Positions 42,342 to 50,198 of a DNA stretch of 64,000 nt are shown here, piece by piece. Below the pieces are notes generated by a model, which saw nothing but the letters and a program-made list of their open reading frames with translations, searched no databases and was not told the DNA's origin. Position 1 is the first letter of the stretch, and every line of letters begins with the position of its first letter. Origin of the DNA: Nocardioides sp. SYSU D00038 (lineage in GTDB: Bacteria > Actinomycetota > Actinomycetes > Propionibacteriales > Nocardioidaceae). Location of the stretch: positions 310,001 through 374,000 of the forward strand of contig NZ_JAFFJT010000007.1 of assembly GCF_016924665.1 (NCBI RefSeq), given 5' to 3'. Made by a program: the position numbers and the translations under genes.

Positions 42342-42623
42342 TCAGCGGGCGGCGATCCCGTCGAGGCGCAGCACCGCCGACTCGTCGCGGTGGGTGCCGG
42401 TGCTGCCGACGTGCGCGTCGCTGATCCCAGGCCCGTTCTTGATCACGTGGACCAGGGCCATGCCGTGCCCGCGGCCGAGGTCGAACTCGTCCTTGAGCCA
42501 GGCCAGGATCTCGTTCGCCTTGGTGTCGGGCCCGTAGCCGCGGGCGTGGGCGAGGTCGACCAGCTCCTGGGGCGTGCGCCCGGTCTTCTTCTCGGCGTTG
42601 TCCAGGTAGGCCTGGAAGGACAT
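42342..42623 (-). CDS. DUF4287 domain-containing protein
   Basis: A 93-aa protein: SFQAYLDNAEKKTGRTPQELVDLAHARGYGPDTKANEILAWLKDEFDLGRGHGMALVHVIKNG fits DUF4287, a small family of unknown role, with a short C-terminal tail. The ATG at 42623 has GAAGGAGACCCG before it; an upstream ATG lacks a ribosome site. It is upstream of the YdcF gene (31 bp gap) on the same strand and inside the segment bracketed by the two 79-bp elements. Confidence 0.85.
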   Translation of the reverse strand: MSFQAYLDNAEKKTGRTPQELVDLAHARGYGPDTKANEILAWLKDEFDLGRGHGMALVHVIKNGPGISDAHVGSTGTHRDESAVLRLDGIAAR

Positions 42624-42762
42624 CGGGTCTCCTTCGCGTTCGGGGTTGCCGATCATCTCGCAGTCCAGTGGCTGCGTCAGGCCCTTGCCGGCCCTCCACG
42701 AGACCCCCGGTGGCAGTGACGCGTGGCGTACGGACCGGGGCCGAGGCGGGGCTGACGGGCCG

Positions 42763-42841
42763 ACTTCTCGGCCGGAACCGCGACTTCTCGGCCAGAGTTT
42801 CGGCCGAGAAGTGGGGGTTTCCCCGGTGCACCGGGGAAACC
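42763..42841 (-). repeat. 79-bp double-hairpin element, copy 2 (inverted)
   Basis: Copy 2 runs opposite to copy 1: ACTTCTCGGCC (42763-42773), ACTTCTCGGCC (42783-42793) pairing with GGCCGAGAAGT (42802-42812), then the same 26-bp palindrome (42816-42841). It has exactly the same 79-bp length as copy 1. It lies in the gap before the excalibur gene. Confidence 0.9.
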
Positions 42842-42851
42842 CACCGAGCCG

Positions 42852-43442
42852 CTACTCGCAGACGACCCCGTCGCCGTCGCGGTCGTCGTAGTGCGTGTAC
42901 TCGGGGTCGACGCCCGAGACGTAGTGCCCGAAGCCGGCCGCGTTGGCCTCACCGCAGGTGTCGAAGAGCGGGTCGCTACCGCCTCCGGCGAAGGGCGTCA
43001 CGCCGCCGGACGCCGCCTCGTCCCGCGCCTCCTGCACGGCCTGCTCCAGCTTGCGCCGTTCCTCGTCGCGCACCCGGGCCACGGCCTGTCGGACGGCGCG
43101 CCGCTGCGCCTTGAGGGCCCGCTCCTCCGCCGTTGCGACGGCGGCGGCCAGGTCGGCGGCCGCCTCCTCGCCAGCTTCGGTGAGCCGCTCCTCGGCTGCC
43201 GCCAGCTGGTCGTGCAGGGTCGCGGTCTCCTCGGCGACTGCCTGGGCCACCTCGGCGTCGCTGGCACCCGGCGTCTCGGCGGGAGACTCGTCCGCGGACG
43301 AGGTCCCGGAGCCACCCCCGGCCAGGGCGAACCCCAGCACGAGTCCGGCCAGGCCCGTGGCCGAGGCGGTCTTGCCACGGCCCCAGAGCCGGGTCTTGGT
43401 CGGGCGGTGGCCGGTGCGGGACGTCGATGTCGATCGAGCCAT
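42852..43442 (-). CDS. Excalibur calcium-binding domain protein
   Basis: A 196-aa exported protein: a basic N-terminus with a hydrophobic segment (ASATGLAGLVLGFALAGGG), an Ala/Glu/Arg-rich coiled coil (about residues 60-148), then the excalibur domain DPLFDTCGEANAAGFGHYVSGVDPEYTHYDDRDGDGVVCE with the calcium-binding DRDGDG loop and two Cys. Found on actinobacterial and Bacillus surface proteins. The coiled coil probably holds the domain off the membrane. Function not known. Confidence 0.88.
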   Translation of the reverse strand: MARSTSTSRTGHRPTKTRLWGRGKTASATGLAGLVLGFALAGGGSGTSSADESPAETPGASDAEVAQAVAEETATLHDQLAAAEERLTEAGEEAAADLAAAVATAEERALKAQRRAVRQAVARVRDEERRKLEQAVQEARDEAASGGVTPFAGGGSDPLFDTCGEANAAGFGHYVSGVDPEYTHYDDRDGDGVVCE

Positions 43443-43523
43443 GAGGGGTTCCAGACGGGCGTGGGACGGGACGCCCCCTTCCTACGTCCCCCCGCGCCGG
43501 CCGGTCGAGACAGTCAGGACGAA

Positions 43524-43565
43524 GTGACTACCGAATGACCCCTCCGGCACCCGGTCGCTAGTCAC
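43524..43565. terminator. Hairpin with GTGACTA/TAGTCAC stem at the GH39 stop
   Basis: GTGACTA (43524-43530) pairs with TAGTCAC (43559-43565), with partial extension inward (CGA/TCG). The TGA stop of the GH39 gene lies within this stem. It shares the string GTGACTACCG with the hairpin at 996-1058, also located over a stop codon. Likely terminator of the sugar operon. Confidence 0.5.
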
Positions 43566-45424
43566 CGTGGGTCAGGGTGACCATCTCCCAGGGTCAGCGT
43601 CACCAACGACATCGCCGGCATCGGCAGGTGGGTGTCGAGGACGGCCCGGCCGTCGGCGTCCGCGACGACGACCCGGCCGGGGTCGACCTCCTCGAGCCGG
43701 TCGGCAGCGCGGAGGGCGGCCCACTGGTCGTCGTCGGGCCAGTCCTGGCCCTCGCGGCGGATCGAGCCCCACGCGGCGGCGACGTTGGAGTGGTCGGCAT
43801 CGACCCGCTCCTCCACGACGGCGTACGACGCGCCCGGCTCCAGGCCGGCGACCTCGACCACGACGTCGCGAGCCAGCTCGGGCGCTCCGGCCGACTTGGT
43901 CTGGTCGAGGGTGAGGTTCCAGGCGAGCACGGTGACGGTGCCGTCGTCGGCGGCGGTGGCGAGGGCCTCGACGAGCGAGCCGCCGCCGTCGCCGGTGACC
44001 GAGCAGCCGAGCCGGTGCGGGCCGAGGCGTTCGAGCATGGCCAGCGCCCACCAGCGCGGCTTGCGCAGCTCGCCGACGGTGCGCAGGCCGAAACCGCCGT
44101 GGAGCAGGGACGGCGGGCGGCCGAGTTCCTCGAAGTGGTCGGAGACGACCCAGTAGGAGAGCGCCTCGATCCGGCCCATCGCCGAGGCCATCCCGCGGAG
44201 CAGGAAGGTGCCGGAGAAGACGGCGTCGCTGACCTCGTTGAAGTGGGTCGGGGTGACGCCCCACTCGGTCCACCAGATCGGCGTGTCGGCGCGGCCGTAG
44301 CGCTCCAGCATCGGGCGGAAGTCCAGCGGCGGCGAGCCGTAGGTGTGGGTCGAGACGAAGTCGACCGGCGTGCCGGTGCGCTCGGCGTGGGCGAGCAGCT
44401 CCTCCACCCAGCCGGCGGCCGCCGACGACGGCCCGCCCACCACCAGGCGGTCGTCGACCGAGCGGATCGCGTCGACGGTGACGTCGTAGAGCCGGAGGTA
44501 CTCCTCGGGAGTGCCGCTCCAGAACACCTCGAGGTTGGCCTCGTTCCACACCTCGAACGACCAGTGCTCCACGACCTCGTCGCCGTAGCGCTCCAGCAGG
44601 TGGGCGGTGAGGTCGCGCACCAGCGCGTGCCAGCGCTCCCAGTCCTTGGGCGGGGAGATGATCGCGCCGTAGCCGAAGACGGTCTTGGTGGGGTCGGCGG
44701 CGAGGTCGTGGGGCATGAACGACACCTCCACCACGGGGTAGAGCCCCAGCGACCGCACGTGGTCGTAGACCCGGTCCACGCCCGAGAAGTCGTGGACCGG
44801 GTCTCCGTCCTCGTCCTCGCGGTAGACGCCGACGTCGTCGCAGAGGATCGCGTGGGCCCGCACGTGGGTGACGCCGAGCTCGTCGTGGGCCGCGCGCAGC
44901 GCGGCGGTGAGCTCCTCGCCCACCGGCCGGCCGCCCGTGGTGTCGGTCGACAGCGCGTGCGAGAGGTGCTCGCTGCCGATCATCGGGCGCCACGGGCGGG
45001 GCAGCGCGCCGCGCCGCTCGCCCGCGTCCACCGCCACCGTCACCGGCCCGGTCGGCTGCGACAGTGGCGCGATCGCGACCGAGCGCGACAGCGGCCCCTC
45101 GACGTGCACGTCGGACAGCGACGACACGGCGTACCAGCGCTGCTCGTCGGGGGTGCCGGTCGTGTCGACGTACGGCGGGTGCGGCACCGCCAGCACGTCG
45201 CGACCGGCGTGGTCGAGCGGTCGCCACGGGCCGTAGGGGCCGTCGGCGACGTGCACCTGGTAGCCGATCGCGCCGGCCACCGGCTCCCAGGTGAGCGTGA
45301 CCTGGTGGCCGCCGGCCACGACCCGCACCTGGCTCGGCGGGTCGAGCTCGGGGGCGTTGCCGCCGAAGGCGGTGCCGGACCGGACGCCGATCCGGGCCTC
45401 CCAGTCGGTGCGTGCGGTGCTCAT
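43562..45424 (-). CDS. GH39-family glycoside hydrolase with N-terminal Fn3-like domain
   Basis: A 620-aa protein without a signal peptide. Residues about 30-120 form an Fn3-like beta domain (PSQVRVVAGGHQVTLTWEPVAGAIGYQVHVADGP). The TIM barrel follows with acid/base Glu295 in EVWNEANLEVFW and nucleophile Glu387 in IWWTEWG, the GH39 (clan A) pattern of beta-xylosidases and related enzymes. The C-terminal beta domain is typical. It likely works inside the cell on imported oligosaccharides. The start overlaps the stop of the upstream glycosidase gene (ATGA). Confidence 0.88.
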   Translation of the reverse strand: MSTARTDWEARIGVRSGTAFGGNAPELDPPSQVRVVAGGHQVTLTWEPVAGAIGYQVHVADGPYGPWRPLDHAGRDVLAVPHPPYVDTTGTPDEQRWYAVSSLSDVHVEGPLSRSVAIAPLSQPTGPVTVAVDAGERRGALPRPWRPMIGSEHLSHALSTDTTGGRPVGEELTAALRAAHDELGVTHVRAHAILCDDVGVYREDEDGDPVHDFSGVDRVYDHVRSLGLYPVVEVSFMPHDLAADPTKTVFGYGAIISPPKDWERWHALVRDLTAHLLERYGDEVVEHWSFEVWNEANLEVFWSGTPEEYLRLYDVTVDAIRSVDDRLVVGGPSSAAAGWVEELLAHAERTGTPVDFVSTHTYGSPPLDFRPMLERYGRADTPIWWTEWGVTPTHFNEVSDAVFSGTFLLRGMASAMGRIEALSYWVVSDHFEELGRPPSLLHGGFGLRTVGELRKPRWWALAMLERLGPHRLGCSVTGDGGGSLVEALATAADDGTVTVLAWNLTLDQTKSAGAPELARDVVVEVAGLEPGASYAVVEERVDADHSNVAAAWGSIRREGQDWPDDDQWAALRAADRLEEVDPGRVVVADADGRAVLDTHLPMPAMSLVTLTLGDGHPDPR

Positions 45425-47040
45425 CGGGCCTCCACCACCTGGGTGCGCGCGGAGACCGAGAAGACCTCCTGGCGCATCAGTGGCCGCACCCGCTTCGCGA
45501 GCCCGCCGCGGGCGGCGTAGCGGCGCAGGTCGTCGCCGGTCAGCGCGTTGCCGAGCGCGGCCATGATCATGCCCTGGTCGAGGGAGAGGTAGCGCTTGGA
45601 GACCTGCCCGCTCCGCACCGCGATCGCGTCGTGGAAGCCACCCTTGCCGTAGGCGTCGAAGTTCCGGCGCAGCTTGGCCAGGTTCCTCAGCGCGCGGCCC
45701 GGGGCGTAGCGCAGCGCCAGGAACGACGCGTGCGGGGTGACCACGCCGTCGCCGTACTCGGTCGGCGCCGGCTCCGACTCGCGGCAGTCGCCGTAGGGCT
45801 GCTCGTGGGTGGTGCGCTCCTGGTCGGAGGTGTAGCCGGGTCCGTCGAGGCCGAGGGCGTCGACGCCGTACTCGCGGTAGCCGCCGGCGGGGTCGTTGGA
45901 CGGCGAGAAGCCCCAGTAGCCGTACCTCGCCTCGTCGAGCCCGTGCTCGATCTGACCGCGCACGTAGAGCGGGTGGTTGCGGCCCCACGAGCGCTTGCCC
46001 CAGCGCTCCTCGGGCACGAACAGCGGCACCATCAGCGCCTCGAACATGCTGCCGCCCCAGGTCGGCACGATCTTCATGTCCCGGTAGGGCAGCGCCCCCT
46101 CGAAGACGTCGACACCCTCGTAGGTGCGCCAGGTGCCGGTGGGCATCGTCTCGGTCCACGACCAGTCACAGCTGGGCGGGAAGGTGCGGAACGTGCCGAA
46201 GTAGTGCTTCCTCGGGATCTGGCCGGCGGCGATGCCGAGGTACGACGCCATCCGGGGCTCGGTGTTGAACGCGCCGTAGTGGTGTCCGGTGTACCAGACG
46301 TCGCCCCCCATGCCGCAGTAGTCACCCGTGACCGCAGCGCCGTCGTGCGGGTCCTCGTCCCAGAAGCCGCCGCGGATCTGGCCGCCCTGGCCTTCCGCCC
46401 CGTTGTAGTAGCAGCCGAAGTCCATCCGGGCGCGGATCGCGTTGGCCTGCTTGCGAATCCGGGGCTCGGCGCGCGCCGCGACCAGTAGCCCGGTGGCGAG
46501 CCAGCCGTTGTCGACGCTCGAGAGGAACGGCTTCACCGGGTCGCCGTTCTCGGGCCAGGTGGTGAGCTTGGCAAGCGTGCGCGGGTCGTACCAGTTGTAG
46601 AACATCCCGGACGGCTCGTGGTGCACCAGGCGACCCACGGAGCGGATGGTCCGCGACATCCGCAGCTTCGCCTCCCGCTTGCCGATCAGCCCGGCGTCGC
46701 GGGCGGCGACCGTGCTCCACAGGTAGGCGCCGATGTTGGTGGGCGAGGTGTACGTCGCCCGGCTGGCCGGCCGCAGCGCGCCGCCGATGTTGTCGGTGGG
46801 CAGCCCGGTGCGCGGCACCACCATCGCCTCGAACGAGCGCCAGGTGTCGCGCGCGTACCTGCGCAGCAACGGTCGCTTCTTGGCCAGCATCCGCGCAGTG
46901 TCGGGTTCGGCGGCGGCGCTCGAGGCGGGCGGGGCGCCGCCGGTCCCCCGGGCTGGGCCGGCCGACGCCGGCACGGTCGTGACGACGAGCCCCGCGGCGA
47001 CCAGGCCGGCGAGGAGGGTGGTGCGCACCGAGTTGCGCAT
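45421..47040 (-). CDS. Secreted (alpha/alpha)6 glucoamylase-like / COG5368-type protein
   Basis: A 539-aa exported protein with signal MRNSVRTTLLAGLVAAGLVVTTVPASAG. The body matches the COG5368/DUF3131-type (alpha/alpha)6 group: TYTSPTNIGAYLWSTVAARDAGLI, FLSSVDNGWLATGLLVAARAEP, WGGSMFEALMVPLFVPEERWGKRSWGRNHPLYVRGQIEHGLDEARYGYWGFSPSNDPAGGY, DGVVTPHASFLALRYAPG, SLDQGMIMAAL. The group includes beta-1,2-glucan-active GH144 enzymes and other poorly characterised glycosidases. It would act outside the cell, feeding the adjacent ABC importer. Substrate is a guess; beta-glucan or another plant/microbial polysaccharide. Confidence 0.82.
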   Translation of the reverse strand: MRNSVRTTLLAGLVAAGLVVTTVPASAGPARGTGGAPPASSAAAEPDTARMLAKKRPLLRRYARDTWRSFEAMVVPRTGLPTDNIGGALRPASRATYTSPTNIGAYLWSTVAARDAGLIGKREAKLRMSRTIRSVGRLVHHEPSGMFYNWYDPRTLAKLTTWPENGDPVKPFLSSVDNGWLATGLLVAARAEPRIRKQANAIRARMDFGCYYNGAEGQGGQIRGGFWDEDPHDGAAVTGDYCGMGGDVWYTGHHYGAFNTEPRMASYLGIAAGQIPRKHYFGTFRTFPPSCDWSWTETMPTGTWRTYEGVDVFEGALPYRDMKIVPTWGGSMFEALMVPLFVPEERWGKRSWGRNHPLYVRGQIEHGLDEARYGYWGFSPSNDPAGGYREYGVDALGLDGPGYTSDQERTTHEQPYGDCRESEPAPTEYGDGVVTPHASFLALRYAPGRALRNLAKLRRNFDAYGKGGFHDAIAVRSGQVSKRYLSLDQGMIMAALGNALTGDDLRRYAARGGLAKRVRPLMRQEVFSVSARTQVVEAR

Positions 47041-47076
47041 CGTGGATCTCCTTGGGTGAGGGGGTGTGGTGGGGAG

Positions 47077-47973
47077 CTACTTGATGCCGGTCATGGCGAT
47101 GCCCTGCATGATGTGGCGCTGCAGGACGAGGAACACGGCGATGACCGGGATGACGACGACGACCGCACCGGCGAGCAGCAGGCCGTACTGGGTGGCGTTC
47201 TGGCCGACGGAGTAGAGCGCCAGCGCCACGGGCAGCGTGTACTTGTCCTCGCTGGTCGCGACCACGAGCGGCCACAGGAAGTTGTTCCACGACGTGAGGA
47301 ACGTGAGCACGCCGAGGGTGGCCAGCGCCGGGCCGCACAGCGGCAGGATCACCGAGACGAAGATCCTCAGCTCCCCCGCCCCGTCGACCCGCGCGGCCTG
47401 GATCAGCTCGTCGGGCAGGCTCAGGATGAACTGCCGCATCAGGAACACCCCGAACGGTCCCGCCAGGAACGGGAGGATCATCCCGGGCAGGGTGTTGGTG
47501 AGCCCGATGTTGGTGGTGAGCACGAACAGCGGCACGAACGTCACCACGCCCGGCACCATCAGCGTGCCGAGCACCAGCCCGAAGACCACGCGCTTGCCGG
47601 GGAAGTCGAGCTTGGCCAGCGCGTAGCCGAGCATCGAGCAGAACACCAGGTTGCCCACGGTCACCGCGATCGCGACCAGCGCGGAGTTGAGGAAGTACGT
47701 CGGGAAGTCCAGGCGGGTGAACAGGCTCTCGTAGTTGGCGAGCGTCACGTCCTCGGGCCAGAACGTCGGCGGCACGGCGCGCAGCTCGCGCTCGGGCTTG
47801 AACGAGCTGACCAGCATCCACGCGAACGGGACCGCGGTCACCAGCAGACCCACCGACAGCACGGCGTAGAGCCAGCGCGGCGTCGTGCGGGTGTCGTCGT
47901 CGCGGCGCGGCCGCGGCGGCCCGGGCGGGTCGGGCTGGGTGGGGGTGGGGGGCGCCTCGGTGGTGGTGGCCAT
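47077..47973 (-). CDS. Carbohydrate ABC transporter permease (MalG-like)
   Basis: A 298-aa permease with six membrane segments and the EAA loop near the C-terminus (EDELIQAARVDGAGELRIFVSVILPLCGPAL; the first residues read LPDELIQAARVDGAGE). The N-terminus is a Pro/Thr-rich cytosolic tail. It pairs with the MalF-like permease directly upstream (1-bp gap). CUT1 family. The operon lacks an ATPase, so it probably uses a shared MsiK-type ATPase encoded elsewhere. Confidence 0.93.
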   Translation of the reverse strand: MATTTEAPPTPTQPDPPGPPRPRRDDDTRTTPRWLYAVLSVGLLVTAVPFAWMLVSSFKPERELRAVPPTFWPEDVTLANYESLFTRLDFPTYFLNSALVAIAVTVGNLVFCSMLGYALAKLDFPGKRVVFGLVLGTLMVPGVVTFVPLFVLTTNIGLTNTLPGMILPFLAGPFGVFLMRQFILSLPDELIQAARVDGAGELRIFVSVILPLCGPALATLGVLTFLTSWNNFLWPLVVATSEDKYTLPVALALYSVGQNATQYGLLLAGAVVVVIPVIAVFLVLQRHIMQGIAMTGIK

Positions 47974-47974
47974 G

Positions 47975-48922
47975 TCAGTCCTTCTCCCTCAGCACGCGGA
48001 ACTGCACGAAGGTCAGGAGCACGATCGCGAGGAACAGCAGGTAGCTGGCCGCGGCGGCGTAGCCGTAGTTGCCGAACCCGAACTGGTCGTAGGTGAAGAA
48101 GGTGACCGAGCGGGTGGAGTCGAGCGGGCCGCCCTTGGTCATCACGAAGGCCTCCTCGAAGAACTGGAGGTAGCCGATGCCGGTGATCACCGCGCCGAAG
48201 AGCAGCGTGGGTCGCAGCGTGGGCAGGGTGATGTGGCGGAAGCGCGACCACGCCGACGCGCCGTCGACCTCGGCGGCCTCGAGCTGCTCGCGCGGCACGG
48301 TCTGGAGGCCGGCCAGGAAGACCACCATGAGCGTGCCGAAGTTGCGCCACACCGCCATCACGACCAGCGTCGGCAGCGCCCAGGTCGTCGAGTCGAGCAG
48401 CCCGGGCACGTCGAGCCCGACCCAGCCGGCCGCGGTGGTGAGCAGCCCGCCCCGCTCGCGGAGCAGGAACTTCCAGACCACCGACACGGCCACGATGCTG
48501 GTGACGACGGGGAGGTAGAAGCCGACCCGGAAGAAGCCGCGCAGCCGGGTCACCCGGTTGAGCCCCACGGCCGCGGCGAGCGCCACTGCCATGGTGAGCG
48601 GGACGCCGAGCAGCAGGTAGAGCAGGGTGTTGCGGGTGACCTTGAGGAACAGCGGGTCCTGCACCAGGTCGGCGTAGTTGCCCAGCCCCACCACCTCGAC
48701 CGCGAACGGGTCGCGCACGTCGGTGCTGCGCAGGTCGGTGAAGCTCATCCCGAGGCTGGCGAGCACCGGCCCGGCGGTGAACACCAGGAACAGCACCACG
48801 AACGGCAGCGCCAGCACCCACGCGGCGATCGCCTGCGAGCGCCGCGTGGGGTCGACGTGCCGCGACCGCCGGGGGCGGACGGGCCGGCCGGTGCCGGTCG
48901 GGGTGGTGGAGACGGCGGCCAC
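47975..48922 (-). CDS. Carbohydrate ABC transporter permease (MalF-like)
   Basis: A 315-aa permease of the CUT1 family: six membrane segments starting AIAAWVLALPFVVLFLVFTAGPVLASLGMSFTDL, with the EAA-type loop VPREQLEAAEVDGASAWSRFRHITLPTLRPTLLFG. It is between the solute-binding gene (1-bp gap) and the MalG-like gene. The N-terminus is basic. Works with the binding protein at 48924 to import an oligosaccharide. Confidence 0.93.
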   Translation of the reverse strand: MAAVSTTPTGTGRPVRPRRSRHVDPTRRSQAIAAWVLALPFVVLFLVFTAGPVLASLGMSFTDLRSTDVRDPFAVEVVGLGNYADLVQDPLFLKVTRNTLLYLLLGVPLTMAVALAAAVGLNRVTRLRGFFRVGFYLPVVTSIVAVSVVWKFLLRERGGLLTTAAGWVGLDVPGLLDSTTWALPTLVVMAVWRNFGTLMVVFLAGLQTVPREQLEAAEVDGASAWSRFRHITLPTLRPTLLFGAVITGIGYLQFFEEAFVMTKGGPLDSTRSVTFFTYDQFGFGNYGYAAAASYLLFLAIVLLTFVQFRVLREKD

Positions 48923-48923
48923 G

Positions 48924-50198
48924 TCAGAGCCCGGTGCCGATCGACGCCGCCTCCGACTGCATCTGCTTCACGGCGTCCTCGGGGTCGGTCGTGCCCTTGG
49001 CGGCCTGCTCGACCAGGGCGTCGATCGCGGCCGCGACCTGCTCCCAGGTCGGCACGGCCGGGGGCGACTGCGCCTCCTCCAGCTGGGCGCCGAAGACCTG
49101 CAGCTGCGGGTCCTCGGCGAGCTCGCCGGTCTCCCACGCGGCCTGGACGGCCGGCAGGTCGCCGACCTCGTCGTAGAACGCCTGCTGGGTCTCGGGCTCG
49201 CTGAGCCACTGCACGAGCTTCCACGCCGAGTCGGCGTTGTCGGAGTCCTCGAAGACCGCCAGGTCGCCGCCGCCGACGAAGCTGGTGCCGGGGGCGCCAT
49301 CGGGGCCGGGGAGCGGCGCGACGGCGTACTGGTCCGCACCGACGCCGGCGTCCTCGACCAGGCCGGTGTGCCAGGGCCCGGAGATGAACGAGCCGAACAC
49401 CCCGTCGGCGAAGCCGCTCTCGAGCTCGCCGGGGTCGAGCACCCGGGTCTGGGAGACCTCGTCGGCGAAGTAGGAGGTGTAGTGGTCGAGCGCCTCGGTC
49501 ATCTCCGGGGAGTCGATCGTGTACTCGGTGCCCTCGTCGTTGGTGAGGCTGGCACCGTTGCTCCACGCGAACGGCAGCATGGTCTGCCACGAGCCGGTCT
49601 GGCCGGGCTGGAGGCTGAGGCCGTGCTCGGCGCCGCCCTTGGTCTGCAGGTCCTCGGCGAACTGGCGCAGCTCGTCCCAGGTCTGCGGTGCCTCGTCCCA
49701 GCCGGCCTTCGCCGCGAGGTCGGTGCGGTAGTAGAGGACGCGGGTCTCGACGTACCAGGGCACGCCGTACGACGTGCCGCCGACCTCGGTCGACTCCCAG
49801 GCGCCGGGGAAGAAGTCGGCCTCGTCGACCAGCCCCTCCGGGGTCGGCATCAGCCCGCCGGCCTCGGCGAACTCGCCCATCCACGTGGTGCCGATCAGGC
49901 TGACGTCGGGGGTCTCGCCGGCGGTGATCGCGTTGGCGATCTTGTCGTGGGCCGCCTCCCACGGGATGGCGGTGACCTCCACGTCGGCGTCGGGGTTCTC
50001 CTCCTCGAAGCCGGCCACGAAGTCGCCGAGGACCTCGCCCTCGGTGCCCATCGCCCAGACCTCGATGGTCCCGGACGCCTTGCCGGCGCCGATCTCCTCG
50101 CTCTGCTCCTCGCCGCCCGCGCCGTCGTCGCTGCGTCCGCAGCCGGTGAGGACGACCACGGTGATCGTCGCGAGCGAAAGTGCTGTCCTGCTCCTCAT
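48924..50198 (-). CDS. Sugar ABC transporter solute-binding lipoprotein
   Basis: A 424-aa lipoprotein: signal MRSRTALSLATITVVVLTGCG with lipobox Cys20, acidic linker, then family 1 binding-protein features (GTIEVWAMGTEGEVLGDFVAGFEEENPDADVEVTAIPWEAAHDKIANAITAGETPDVSLIGTTWMGEFAEAGGL, and FISGPWHTGLVED). GGGAAGGAA precedes the ATG at 50198. The start overlaps the LacI stop by 4 bp. High acidity is typical for actinobacterial CUT1 binding proteins. Ligand is probably the product of the neighbouring glycosidases. Confidence 0.93.
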   Translation of the reverse strand: MRSRTALSLATITVVVLTGCGRSDDGAGGEEQSEEIGAGKASGTIEVWAMGTEGEVLGDFVAGFEEENPDADVEVTAIPWEAAHDKIANAITAGETPDVSLIGTTWMGEFAEAGGLMPTPEGLVDEADFFPGAWESTEVGGTSYGVPWYVETRVLYYRTDLAAKAGWDEAPQTWDELRQFAEDLQTKGGAEHGLSLQPGQTGSWQTMLPFAWSNGASLTNDEGTEYTIDSPEMTEALDHYTSYFADEVSQTRVLDPGELESGFADGVFGSFISGPWHTGLVEDAGVGADQYAVAPLPGPDGAPGTSFVGGGDLAVFEDSDNADSAWKLVQWLSEPETQQAFYDEVGDLPAVQAAWETGELAEDPQLQVFGAQLEEAQSPPAVPTWEQVAAAIDALVEQAAKGTTDPEDAVKQMQSEAASIGTGL

